NCBI GenBank assembly: GCA_900537185.1
Contig: LS999829.1
Coordinates: 343,683 to 407,682, forward strand
Length of the DNA stretch: 64,000 nucleotides
Source: Cytophagales bacterium Alg240-R148
GTDB lineage: Bacteria > Bacteroidota > Bacteroidia > Cytophagales > Cyclobacteriaceae
Reading direction: 5' to 3'
The stretch's first letter is position 1. Each line of letters opens with the position of its first letter. Below the pieces are notes generated by a model. It had not been told where the DNA came from. It worked only from the letters and a program-made list of their open reading frames with translations, and made no database searches. The position numbers and the translations under genes are program-made. Shown here in pieces: positions 25,641-33,825 of the stretch.

Positions 25641-25855
25641 TGGGGTTACATACTTAACCATGGAGTTTCTATTTCAAATATTGGATTAGATGGCGGGCTG
25701 GTTTTCAATTTCTAGAGGCCTGAGCGGAGGATGCCATGGGGCAAGCCGTGGGCTAATTAAATTGGAAATGGCCCTATCCAACACTGGTTTCGTTTTTGGG
25801 ATCCACGACAATTGGCGGTGCCAATTGGGCGAGCATGTGGGATGCAAAAGGCAAG

Positions 25856-25999
25856 GAAAATGGTACCGACTTAAGGTACATTCAAGCCCTTTTAGGACAT
25901 GAAAGTAGTAAAACAACAGAAATTTACACACACATAGCAATCCATGAAATTAAAACTATAAAAAGTCCGATTCAGTTGTTAGATTTAAAAAAGAAATAA
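25856..25999 (+). pseudogene. Tyrosine recombinase, C-terminal remnant (tail 1)
   Basis: Forty-seven codons plus stop encode the C-terminus of a tyrosine recombinase: ENGTDLRYIQALLGHESSK, then TTEIYTH. This carries the L-L-G-H box and the catalytic Tyr of the Y-T-H motif. The preceding HxLR box and all upstream catalytic sequence are missing, so the gene is a 3' fragment. It begins about 215 bases after leader repeat copy A, implying an internal deletion of a leader-plus-recombinase unit. Its last 16 codons recur at 32386 and 36299. Confidence 0.85.
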
Positions 26000-26017
26000 A
26001 CGCCACTAGTGGCGTTT
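25998..26017. repeat. Perfect 20-bp palindrome at the recombinase stop codon
   Basis: AAACGCCACTAGTGGCGTTT is a perfect palindrome starting at the stop codon of recombinase tail 1. It is followed by AGCCAAATGTTGTGTGCAAA. Looser versions follow the other two tails (TACCAGAGGTGTA after 32440 and ACACCAGTTGTTT after 36356). It may be a recombination site next to the integrase or a terminator; no T tract supports the latter. Confidence 0.6.
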
Positions 26018-26078
26018 AGCCAAATGTTGTGTGCAAATGCAAGACACAGCATCGTCATAATTTCATAAGCTTGAATAA

Positions 26079-26837
26079 ATGAATTTTCAAAAAGATATAG
26101 CGATATTAAAAATGGGATTATTCGTAACAGCAGTACATATTTATCAAAAGGATAATGAAGAGGTATCCAAAGCTCTATCGAAAATTCTGAGAAAGAAGTA
26201 TCGACTAAAAGGATTTGAATCTATTACAATTTCAGATAATAATTTCGAGGATATTCTAAATGAGCAAGTATATGGCGAAAATGGATTATTTTATTTTATA
26301 ATTGAAAGTAGTTCTAATTGGACTACAATTTTAGAATTGAATGTTAATATTGAACCGCCTGTTTACCTAAGTGATTTAGCAACTGGATTAAGTAAATTAT
26401 TGAAATCATATACTTTGCTTTTGAGTTTACATGATGGAGATGTATTATTATATAATCTTGATTACAAGGGTAATCCAATTGATGGATATAATAGTAATTA
26501 CCAGTACTTTTTTGATGATAAGGTTGATGAAAATGAGTTATTGGAGCAAAGACATGAACCTTCTGGATTTAAAGTACTTTTGCCTTTAGGCAAAGATTTA
26601 TCGGATTTTCAGCAAATTTTGGATAAAGGATTTTGGCAAGCATTTGATGACAATAATCTAGATGATAACGGTGTGCCTATTCAAGAAAGATATTTTATGG
26701 ATGAGGATAATCGATTAAGTGAAGTAGGTAAATTTCTAGAGATATTTTCAACTGATTCTTATCCTTTTGTTGATTGGCAAACTGATTTGAAAACTATAAA
26801 TTCACCTAATTTAAAATTTATTAAGGTGACTAAGTAA
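26079..26837 (+). CDS. Hypothetical protein, first gene of the accessory island
   Basis: A 252-residue soluble acidic protein of unrecognised family, with no signal peptide or membrane helix. It has Asp/Asn-rich segments (FDDKVDENELLEQRHEP; FDDNNLDDNGVPIQERYF). Its base composition is clearly more AT-rich than that of genes before 25.3 kb, suggesting transfer. It is the first gene after recombinase tail 1 and is followed by a hairpin, as expected for a self-contained cassette. It may be an immunity- or SMI1-like protein, but I see no diagnostic motif. Confidence 0.6.
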   Translation: MNFQKDIAILKMGLFVTAVHIYQKDNEEVSKALSKILRKKYRLKGFESITISDNNFEDILNEQVYGENGLFYFIIESSSNWTTILELNVNIEPPVYLSDLATGLSKLLKSYTLLLSLHDGDVLLYNLDYKGNPIDGYNSNYQYFFDDKVDENELLEQRHEPSGFKVLLPLGKDLSDFQQILDKGFWQAFDDNNLDDNGVPIQERYFMDEDNRLSEVGKFLEIFSTDSYPFVDWQTDLKTINSPNLKFIKVTK

Positions 26838-26851
26838 TAGCATCAGCACTA

Positions 26852-26880
26852 AATAAACCGCATTAAAACGACGGTTTATT
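26852..26880. repeat. Hairpin after first island gene
   Basis: AATAAACCG (26852-26860) is perfectly complementary to CGGTTTATT (26872-26880) around an 11-base loop, followed by ATTAACGTTGTAGCACATAA. It could be a terminator or part of a folded recombination site between cassette-like genes. Confidence 0.5.
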
Positions 26881-26907
26881 ATTAACGTTGTAGCACATAA
26901 TGCAAAG

Positions 26908-27183
26908 ATGAAGCCGATCGAATTGAATAAATATTGTCCTTGTTGCGGATATGATAGTTTTGACGCAAAAGATCGACTAGAATACTCGATTTGCCCAATT
27001 TGCTTTTGGGAAGATGACCCCATCCAATTTAATGAACCTAAATATGAAGGTGGTGCTAACAGAGCTTCATTAATTCAAGGGCAGAAGAATTTTAAAGAAT
27101 TTGGCGCTTGTGAAAAAAAAATGGTTCAGAATGTAAGAAAACCTCATTCTGGAGACAATTTGAATCCAAGTTGGATCAACTAA
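26908..27183 (+). CDS. CPCC-family cysteine-rich protein
   Basis: A 91-residue protein. The N-terminal half has two Cys pairs of the CPCC family: KYCPCCGYDSF and YSICPICFWEDDPI, forming a probable zinc site. The WEDDP segment and the following NLxxGQ-like helix (ANRASLIQGQKNFKEFGA) are typical of that family, which is frequent in cassette arrays and beside polymorphic toxin loci. Its function is not established; an immunity-type role is possible. It lies 25 bp before the next island gene. Confidence 0.8.
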   Translation: MKPIELNKYCPCCGYDSFDAKDRLEYSICPICFWEDDPIQFNEPKYEGGANRASLIQGQKNFKEFGACEKKMVQNVRKPHSGDNLNPSWIN

Positions 27184-27208
27184 AAGAAAAAGAATGCAAA
27201 GCCGAATC

Positions 27209-27580
27209 ATGTACATCGAACATAAAACTGATCAGAATGATCAAGGTGAAGCATGGATTGGAATGGCAGAATTCTCCAAGTCTGGACAAACTGTCTACTT
27301 CAATGGACATGCATATAAGAAGCTCAAATCAGGTGGAACAACAGGAAACTTCTACGATATTGAAACTGGAGATGAATTTTGGATTTCCGGTGTGAAGAAG
27401 AATGGACAAGATCGACACTGGGCAGGTGGTGGCAGAATCAAAATTGAGAGAGCCATTGTTGGCGAATATCTGAACATTGTGGATTTCGGTGAACTGGACG
27501 AACAACATTTCGAACTAGTAGAACCTGAACGAACAGACAAACGGAAATTTCTAGAAATAGAAAACGAAAAAATAGAATAA
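27209..27580 (+). CDS. Small conserved hypothetical protein of mobile-cassette type
   Basis: A 123-residue soluble protein beginning MYIEHKTDQNDQGEAWIGMA. I recognise a recurrent small family in which a short beta-domain reads IGxxxFSKSGQTVYFNG, YDIETGDEFWISGVKKNG and then a Gly-rich loop. Members are often mis-annotated as unrelated enzymes and no function is known. The start at 27209 matches the family N-terminus; an in-frame ATG at 27194 would add five residues. It follows the CPCC gene closely and is followed by the 27591 repeat. Confidence 0.65.
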   Translation: MYIEHKTDQNDQGEAWIGMAEFSKSGQTVYFNGHAYKKLKSGGTTGNFYDIETGDEFWISGVKKNGQDRHWAGGGRIKIERAIVGEYLNIVDFGELDEQHFELVEPERTDKRKFLEIENEKIE

Positions 27581-27590
27581 ACGTCCTACA

Positions 27591-27788
27591 ACATGCTGTG
27601 ATGAAATCATGCTTGGTTAGTACTAGAAGTAATTTTTCTGCATTCTAGAAGCCCCGCCAATTCGCAGAATTGGCCTATTGAGAAATGAGAAAAGTAATAG
27701 CCCATTTCGCAGAACTGGCTATTAAGTAGACGAAACACTATCTTCACCAAAACGCACGATTTATAAAGAGTCGTTAGCGAAAATAGCT
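27591..27788. repeat. Intergenic structured repeat R1
   Basis: A block of about 200 bases that recurs at 28919-29071. Both start with ACATGCTGTGATGAAATCAT and contain the perfect hairpin GCCAATTCGCAGAATTGGC, then ATCTTCACCAAAACGCAC, and end just before a start codon. R1 also carries an internal duplication of the GCCNATTTCGCAGAA hairpin unit (near 27661 and 27699). A second stem forms around CTAGAAG and TTCTAG upstream. It ends with GTCGTTAGCG, like the GTTRRRY core of attC sites, which is suggestive only. Confidence 0.75.
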
Positions 27789-28259
27789 ATGAGGAAATCT
27801 GGATTAATATCATTGGTAGTTATTCTGTTTATAATATCGGCACTATTCTATTTGCCGTACATTGAATTTCTAGCGCAAGAACATAAGTTCAGACACGATA
27901 ATCAACTGCTTGATTATTTATATCAAGATAATTTTGGCGTCAAATTATGCCTTCTAACACTCTTATTCCCTCTTGTTCTCATGATTGAATCTACTTTTTG
28001 GAATGAATCAAGGAGTATATGGAAGAGAGTTATTTTGGTGATACAATCAGCTCTAATAATTTGGGGTGGATACATAGTTTGGTTTTTGATGTCTTTTAAC
28101 ATTTTCACAGGAATGTACGAACTCAAAGCTCCTTATTACCTAATATTGGTATATCTAATTCTTGGAGTTGTCTGGAATATCTTACTGGCAATACCGTATT
28201 TCGACAAGAAATTAATTTCAGGAATATTTAATAAACTTTCGCTAACAAAAGATAAATAA
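27789..28259 (+). CDS. Hypothetical four-helix membrane protein
   Basis: A 156-residue protein with about four hydrophobic segments (residues 5-25, 50-68, 78-104 and 112-138) and a short basic C-terminus. No family recognised. It starts directly after repeat R1, so the repeat may contain its promoter or the boundary of a mobile unit. AT-rich composition like its neighbours. Confidence 0.6.
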   Translation: MRKSGLISLVVILFIISALFYLPYIEFLAQEHKFRHDNQLLDYLYQDNFGVKLCLLTLLFPLVLMIESTFWNESRSIWKRVILVIQSALIIWGGYIVWFLMSFNIFTGMYELKAPYYLILVYLILGVVWNILLAIPYFDKKLISGIFNKLSLTKDK

Positions 28260-28420
28260 ACATAGGGCTGATCTGCAATCCGAAAGTTTATAGGATTCTA
28301 GTAATTCCACCAAGTATAATTTAACTTTAAAAATCGATCTTGGTTCGTAGGTTGGGAAAGCAGGGTGCTATTTACTTCTTACGTTTTTTAGCCAGGCGGT
28401 AGCGATCACAACGTATAATA

Positions 28421-28906
28421 ATGGAATCAAAACTTTCATTTAACAAATTCGAAGAAACCATAACCAGAAACACTCTGCCTGGAAATCCATCAATAATGGG
28501 ATCACCATTCGCTATTTTTAACATCTTTGATAATAAAGAAAAGTACTTCTATGGCGAACATATCAAGAACAGATTTAGAATTACACGTAATGCGGGACTC
28601 CTGAATTTATGTGAATTTACTATTAACGGCACGTACGCAAATTCTCAAGATGAAAAGCGAACCACTTTGGAATATACAGTTGAGCCAATTTTATTCGGTT
28701 ATTGGTGCATACGCCTTGTGCCTGCTATTGCATTAATAGCGCTTAACATATTTCTGCTAGTGAACATAAGTGAAGATCGTCTATCTATCTTCTTAACTTT
28801 AAACTTATGGATCGGAATTCCTTGGTTATTAATTCTATGGTTATCGAAGATCAAGAAGAAATGGATGACCAATAAGTTTATAGAGACTTTTGCTGTTATA
28901 GAATGA
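28421..28906 (+). CDS. Hypothetical membrane protein
   Basis: A 161-residue protein. The N-terminal 85 residues are soluble with alternating beta patterns (YGEHIKNRFRITRNAGLLNLCEFTINGTY); two membrane helices follow at about 90-110 and 118-138; the end is basic. No family recognised. Its layout is like that of other small island genes, and it is followed 12 bp later by repeat R2. Confidence 0.55.
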   Translation: MESKLSFNKFEETITRNTLPGNPSIMGSPFAIFNIFDNKEKYFYGEHIKNRFRITRNAGLLNLCEFTINGTYANSQDEKRTTLEYTVEPILFGYWCIRLVPAIALIALNIFLLVNISEDRLSIFLTLNLWIGIPWLLILWLSKIKKKWMTNKFIETFAVIE

Positions 28907-28918
28907 AAAAAATCACTA

Positions 28919-29071
28919 ACATGCTGTGATGAAATCATGCTCCTGTGGTTCTAGAAGAAAGTTTTCTACCTTCTGGAAGCCGCGCCAATTCGCAGAATTG
29001 GCTAATTAGTAAATGAAACATTATCTTCACCAAAACGCACAATTCATACAGAGAGGTAGCCAATTAATAAA
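28919..29071. repeat. Intergenic structured repeat R2
   Basis: This is the second copy of the 27591 element, shorter by the internal duplication. It shares ACATGCTGTGATGAAATCAT, an upstream TTCTAGAAG...CTTCTGGAA stem, GCCAATTCGCAGAATTGGC, and ATCTTCACCAAAACGCAC, and it ends next to the start codon of the gene at 29072. The shared first 13 bases of ATCATGCTCCT also recur near 31438. Confidence 0.75.
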
Positions 29072-29506
29072 ATGGATAGAAAAGAATTTTTAATCACTGT
29101 TTGGAAAAAAGGAATAAAACCAATTCTGATAATCGGGGTAATCTTTTTCTGCAGTAAGTTTTTATACAACATCTTCGCTGAAAGTGGAACCGAACGATTT
29201 GTGACGATCTTGATTGTTGGACTCGGTCTCTTAATGTTAACAGCGCATCTAATAGGACATCTCTTCAACACTGTGACAGAAAAACTTAAAACATTACTTC
29301 CAGAACAAGTCAAAATTTGGTTTAGAGTAATTGACAGGTTTCTTAATTACATATCACCAATAATACTAGGTGCAATAATTTATCATTTTTGGAAAGAAGA
29401 TTGGATTTCAGCCATGATTGTACTCGGAATAATATTGATTCAGAGAATACAAGTAATTATCAAAGAAGAAAAACAGCCTACAACAGTGGGAACTAAAAAA
29501 TCATAG
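29072..29506 (+). CDS. Hypothetical small membrane protein
   Basis: A 144-residue protein with hydrophobic helices near residues 13-33, 40-60 and 88-122 and a Lys/Gln-rich tail. The sequence between helices (LFNTVTEKLKTLLPEQVKIW) is amphipathic. No family recognised. It starts immediately after repeat R2, as the gene at 27789 does after R1. The two proteins are not obviously related in sequence. Confidence 0.55.
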   Translation: MDRKEFLITVWKKGIKPILIIGVIFFCSKFLYNIFAESGTERFVTILIVGLGLLMLTAHLIGHLFNTVTEKLKTLLPEQVKIWFRVIDRFLNYISPIILGAIIYHFWKEDWISAMIVLGIILIQRIQVIIKEEKQPTTVGTKKS

Positions 29507-29566
29507 CTGCCCTCCTGGACAGCAACGCTTTTTAGCGGGGTCGTTGGCATACAAAAACTTGGAGAA

Positions 29567-29923
29567 ATGAAATATTTTTTAATCGGATTACTTCTTATTT
29601 TTTTTGGAATCACTTTCTATTTTAACTAATTCCCAAAACAAATACTAGTTAGTACTTATATAAGTAATAATACATCCCCTGCACTTGAAGGTCCAAGTTC
29701 GATTGACACTTTAAAACTTTATATTAATAACACCTTTAAATGTAACGCTTGGGGAACTGGGACCTACAAAGTAAGTGGAAGTACAATCGTATTTTCATAT
29801 TCTTATGATTATAGAATGTCAGAAGCATATTATAGCAGCTACCTATACCGACCACTATTTATAGGGCAGGTTAACATTAGCCTGGATAGAGATCTAAATT
29901 TCTCATACGTTAAGGTAAACTAA
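29567..29923 (+). pseudogene. Small secreted-protein gene interrupted by an in-frame stop
   Basis: From ATG 29567 a hydrophobic leader (MKYFLIGLLLIFFGITFYFN) runs into a TAA at 29627-29629. The same frame then stays open for another 97 codons to a TAA at 29921-29923, with a plausible small beta-rich domain (LEGPSSIDTLKLYINNTFK, KVSGSTIVFSYSYDY). The combination of a signal peptide, one stop and an intact downstream frame points to a nonsense-inactivated secreted-protein gene of about 118 codons. A sequencing error or stop readthrough are alternatives. Confidence 0.6.
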
Positions 29924-30109
29924 TGAAACGAATCCAATGAATAAATATAGATTAAGACCAAGTTGTTTTTTAGTAAGAGTTCAAGTATTACTTATGGTGA
30001 GTACAAAATCTTCGATTTTGCTCCATAATTTTTTAAACGTAAATTGTATCCAAACAAAGCGCATTCCTGCTATAGTAGGCATTGTGCTCTATTAATGCAA
30101 AAGTAAAAA

Positions 30110-30658
30110 GTGGGAATATTCGGCAAAAATAAAGACAAAGAATCATCAGCTGAGAATAGTGAATATGCTAAAATTATTGACTGGCCTCTTAAATGGGATG
30201 TTGGTGCACCAATGCCTCAGGTTTTTGGAAATGGCCACAAGACTTTTTTATTATACATGATAAGTGAACCTGACCCAAATTGGGATGGAACATATACTAC
30301 AGTTGTTGATAATTCAAGCACAAATAAATACCCATTAGCACTTGTAGAATTTGATGGTGGGACATTTAAATTTGGAATTGCAAATGAGGAAGTGTTTGGT
30401 GGCTTGCCAATAGCGAATAAAGGAATGGGCTGGTATGAAGCTCATATTGTAGAAAATTCAAAATGGATTGAGGAATTAAAAACAATCCATAAAGTACACC
30501 CTTATTATCATGAACCAAGCTGGAAAGAAAAGAAACATTATATGCTTCTTTTCCATGACGAAATGTTAGAAGTGATAGCTAAAGACTATAAAATTGAACA
30601 ATTCAATTCTACATTTAAAGACCTTGTAAAGGAAGTTATTGAAAAAATGAATAAATAA
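30110..30658 (+). CDS. Hypothetical soluble protein
   Basis: A 182-residue cytosolic protein starting at GTG (GTGGGAATATTCGG, giving MGIFGKNKDKE); no ATG in frame precedes the conserved-looking part. It is rich in aromatic residues (WPLKWDVGAPMPQVF, HPYYHEPSWKEKKHYMLLFHDE). No family recognised. It is single and island-located, AT-rich, and flanked by short hairpins (CAAAATC at 30004 with GATTTTG at 30014). Confidence 0.6.
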   Translation: MGIFGKNKDKESSAENSEYAKIIDWPLKWDVGAPMPQVFGNGHKTFLLYMISEPDPNWDGTYTTVVDNSSTNKYPLALVEFDGGTFKFGIANEEVFGGLPIANKGMGWYEAHIVENSKWIEELKTIHKVHPYYHEPSWKEKKHYMLLFHDEMLEVIAKDYKIEQFNSTFKDLVKEVIEKMNK

Positions 30659-30724
30659 ATACGAAAGCCTAACTGCATGTAAAAACGCACCATACACTAA
30701 TCACTGTGTAATATTAAAAGAAAC

Positions 30725-31393
30725 ATGAATTCGAAAATTATAAATACAGTTGTTTTGGGCCTGGTTATTTTAAACTTAATAGGTTGTAACGATGAACCAG
30801 ACCTTTTGCCTTTGCCTACACCTCCCTCAGACTTAAATTCAAAACCATTGTCTGATACCGAGGTTGAACTGAAATGGTTGGATAATTCCAGTTCTGAAGA
30901 GGGGTTTGTTATTGAACGACAAATAGTTTTTCAACCTTGGTATATAATGGATACGGTAGCCAGTAACGAAAATACTTATACAGATACCGGACTAGAATCT
31001 CTTGAGGTCTATTACTATAGAGTGTATGCCTATAATTCAGACCATCCAATAGGCGAATATTCTAATGAATCAAGAGCCCAGACGTTTGGAGTGCCTACAG
31101 TACACAATGCATGGCCGAGATTTGTTACTTCAGATGCAATAGGGGCCTCCATTTATTTGAATGATCATGGCGGGCAACCGATTTATGAACATGGAGTAAT
31201 ATGGGATACAACAATGGACCCCGACACTACCTCTGCGACTACTACCAAACAAGGCCCTAGTCGAAAAGACGAATATTCATTCTATGATATTACTGGCCTG
31301 CAGCCAAATACAAGTTATTATGTCAGAGGATATGCTATCAATTCGATAGGCATAGCTTATTCGCCGAGCATACAAGTAACAACAGATGAGTAA
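30725..31393 (+). CDS. Fibronectin type III lipoprotein
   Basis: A 222-residue lipoprotein (lipobox LIGC near residue 20). Residues about 33-115 form a fibronectin type III domain: PSDLNSKPLSDTEVELKWLD, then YYYRVYAYN, then SRAQTFG. Residues about 120-220 form a second beta domain with the end pattern GLQPNTSYYVRGYAINSIG, another FN3-like hallmark. Such proteins usually serve adhesion or as parts of surface enzymes; here there is no catalytic domain. It lies in the AT-rich island and has no operon partner. Confidence 0.75.
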   Translation: MNSKIINTVVLGLVILNLIGCNDEPDLLPLPTPPSDLNSKPLSDTEVELKWLDNSSSEEGFVIERQIVFQPWYIMDTVASNENTYTDTGLESLEVYYYRVYAYNSDHPIGEYSNESRAQTFGVPTVHNAWPRFVTSDAIGASIYLNDHGGQPIYEHGVIWDTTMDPDTTSATTTKQGPSRKDEYSFYDITGLQPNTSYYVRGYAINSIGIAYSPSIQVTTDE

Positions 31394-31586
31394 CAACCAG
31401 GGAAAATCAATGAAAAGTAAGTGACAACACAATCAATCAAATCATGCTCCTAACTTTTTGAGGAAAGATAGGAGATTGTCCCAACACACTATGCATTCTG
31501 TGTAGCTACTAGCTTGAAACCAGTACTTAACGATATAAAAAACGCAACAAGGACACATTGGACTTGGTATTAATTTTATAAAACAC

Positions 31587-32333
31587 ATGAAAATAGGCAT
31601 TGTTCAAATAAAACCAAGGAAAGGGGATATACAAGAGAATATTCAAACCCATAAAACTTGGGTTGAGTTAGCGATTGCTGAAAATGTAGATTTGATTTGT
31701 TTTCCTGAGCTGTCCATTACTGGTTATGAGCCCGAACTCTGCAAGGAATTGGCCATGGACAAAAGCGATTCCAGATTGGACGATTTTCAAAAAATATCAG
31801 ATTTGCACAATACTGCAATCGGGTTAGGATTACCAACCAATTCCGAACGCGGAATTCATATCAGTATGGTGCTTTTTCAGCCAAGGCAAATTCGAAAAGT
31901 ATATTCAAAACAGCTGTTGCACTCCGACGAACTACCATATTTTGCGGAAGGGCAAAAACAGATCGTTTGGACCGTTAAAAATAAAAAGATCGCACCAGCT
32001 ATATGTTATGAGTCTTTGCAAAAGCAACACTCAGAAAACGCAAAAAAGCTAGGTGCGGATATATATTTGGCTAGTGTTGCCAAACCACAAAATGGAATTG
32101 ATAAGGCTTTTGTTCATTTTCCTACGATCGCACAAGAGCTTAAAATGCCAGTCTTAATGTCGAATTGCATAGGGTACTGTGACAATTTTCAAAGTGCAGG
32201 CCAATCTGCAATTTGGAATTCAAATGGCGATTTATTAGAGCAACTCGAATCAAATAAAGAGGGAATGCTAATCTTTAACACGGAAACCAAGGAGGTATTA
32301 AAAAAGGAAAAAACAACTGCCAACACCAAGTGA
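31587..32333 (+). CDS. Carbon-nitrogen hydrolase (nitrilase superfamily)
   Basis: A 248-residue protein with the Glu-Lys-Cys catalytic triad in normal order: FPELSITGYEPE (Glu), RKVYSKQLLHSDE (Lys) and APAICYES (Cys). Such enzymes act on nitriles, carbamoyl or amide substrates. Residues after the Cys (ENAKKLGADIYLASVAKP) match the usual helix and strand. The N-terminus starts directly with the first strand KIGIVQIKPRKGDI. The Cys-Tyr-Glu-Ser context is common in amidase-type branches, but the substrate cannot be named. It ends about 50 bp before the second recombinase tail. Confidence 0.85.
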   Translation: MKIGIVQIKPRKGDIQENIQTHKTWVELAIAENVDLICFPELSITGYEPELCKELAMDKSDSRLDDFQKISDLHNTAIGLGLPTNSERGIHISMVLFQPRQIRKVYSKQLLHSDELPYFAEGQKQIVWTVKNKKIAPAICYESLQKQHSENAKKLGADIYLASVAKPQNGIDKAFVHFPTIAQELKMPVLMSNCIGYCDNFQSAGQSAIWNSNGDLLEQLESNKEGMLIFNTETKEVLKKEKTTANTK

Positions 32334-32385
32334 CAAAACATTGGTGCCTTGGTTGTTATGGGTTAGGCGCAAGTTAAACAAATGG

Positions 32386-32457
32386 GAAATGAAAGCAATA
32401 AAAAGACCCATTCAGTGGTTAGTTTTAAAAATAATTAAACATACCAGAGGTGTATAG
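32386..32457 (+). repeat. Recombinase 3'-tail copy 2
   Basis: In frame, EMKAIKRPIQWLVLKIIK aligns with the end of the recombinase in tail 1 (EIKTIKSPIQLLDLKKK). The homology covers only the last residues of the enzyme, and the open frame then runs to TAG at 32457. TACCAGAGGTGTA follows, a degraded form of the palindrome at 25998. There is no room for a functional recombinase. The tail lies between the nitrilase and the erythromycin-esterase-like gene and is interpreted as a boundary mark of an inserted unit. Confidence 0.7.
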
Positions 32458-32503
32458 GCAATGGCGATGAACCAATTGTTACAAAATACTAAAACAAAAC
32501 TCT

Positions 32504-33805
32504 ATGAAAAGGAAGTTATTAATTGGACTTTTTCTGCTAACTCTCCAAGGGTTTTCACAATCCAATGAAACCATAGAATGGATAAATAATAACTCCATAC
32601 TTATTGAAGACTCAGACCCCGATACTGAATTAAGTTCTTTTCATAAGCAAGCACCAGAAAAGTTTGTAAATGCCCGAATTTATGGCTTTGGTGAACTTTC
32701 ACATGATGGGAAAGAATATTTTAATCTCAAAGCCAAATACTTTAAATACCTAGTTGTAAATCATAATGTAACTACATTTATGATCGAAGACAGTTTTAAA
32801 GCGGAAGAATCAATTAATCTTTGGATAAACAATAAGTCCGATGATTTTAATATAGTTTACCATGCATTTACCACTGGGTTCTGGTATTCTACAGAAATAT
32901 ATGATTTACTAAACTGGATCAGGGAGTATAATTTAACGCATGAGAAAAACCAAAGAATTAAGTTTTATACTTTTGATACACAATCATCGCAAAACTTAGA
33001 CAAGTATACCTTGGAACTCATAGATGCCTATGAAATACCAGTTGAGAAAAGTCTAGTGGAGAACTTTAAAGCTTGTCAGAAAAAGGAAATAACAATGACA
33101 GCAACACCAAACTGGGCAGATAGTAAGGTTCCTCAATTAGAATTATTAAAGACCAAAATAAATGATTTTTTTGAATCAACCCATATGGATTCAATACCTC
33201 AACTAAAGGAGGTAAATAGAGAAATTAACGTGTTAATTAACTACACTGAATTTGTTCAAAACCCAACGAATGCAGTGCGAGACCTACAGATGTATGAAAA
33301 TGCGCAATGGATTCTTGAAAATGAAATCCCAAATGAAAAAGCATTTATTTGGGCACATAATGAACATATTAATAAACGTGGCATGTTTTCTTACAATAGT
33401 GGAATAAAAAATTTAGGAAGCTTTTTAAAAGACACCTACAAAGATGGATATTACAGTGTTGGTTTTGATTTTGGTATTGGAAAATTGAAAGGGAATGACC
33501 CAAAACATAAATTAAACAATGGCTGGAGGATTTACAACATTGAAAAACCTTATAAAAAGACTTATTCTGAAACACTCTTTAAAGCTGAAAAAGACATTTT
33601 CTTCCTTGACATGAGTCGTGCCAAAACTACTGAACCTAACAGTTTTTTTAGTTCTGCAAATCAAACACTGTCTATAGGAGGGGGAGGGTTTAAACCGAAA
33701 CCGCTTTACCGGATAAAAATGTCAAAAGTTTATACCGATGACTATGACGCACTTATTTTTATTAAAGAAATTAGCCCAGCGGATAACCTTATCAAAATAG
33801 AATAA
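32504..33805 (+). CDS. Erythromycin-esterase-family protein
   Basis: A 433-residue secreted protein with a signal peptide (about 1-19). The family hallmarks are a Gly-Phe-Gly-Glu-Leu-Ser-His motif (ARIYGFGELSHDGKEYF) at about residue 60, corresponding to the catalytic GExxH, a second segment NVTTFMIEDSF, and WAHNEHIN with a further catalytic-type His. The family contains macrolide esterases (EreA/EreB) and many uncharacterised members, so macrolide hydrolysis is only one possibility. The gene is 46 bp after recombinase tail 2, AT-rich and in an accessory setting. Confidence 0.8.
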   Translation: MKRKLLIGLFLLTLQGFSQSNETIEWINNNSILIEDSDPDTELSSFHKQAPEKFVNARIYGFGELSHDGKEYFNLKAKYFKYLVVNHNVTTFMIEDSFKAEESINLWINNKSDDFNIVYHAFTTGFWYSTEIYDLLNWIREYNLTHEKNQRIKFYTFDTQSSQNLDKYTLELIDAYEIPVEKSLVENFKACQKKEITMTATPNWADSKVPQLELLKTKINDFFESTHMDSIPQLKEVNREINVLINYTEFVQNPTNAVRDLQMYENAQWILENEIPNEKAFIWAHNEHINKRGMFSYNSGIKNLGSFLKDTYKDGYYSVGFDFGIGKLKGNDPKHKLNNGWRIYNIEKPYKKTYSETLFKAEKDIFFLDMSRAKTTEPNSFFSSANQTLSIGGGGFKPKPLYRIKMSKVYTDDYDALIFIKEISPADNLIKIE

Positions 33806-33825
33806 CATTTTATACTAAGATTAGA

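Noticed and set aside
27591..29071. R1 and R2 as a CRISPR array
   Set aside because: Only two long copies flank genes, with no regular short repeats or spacers.
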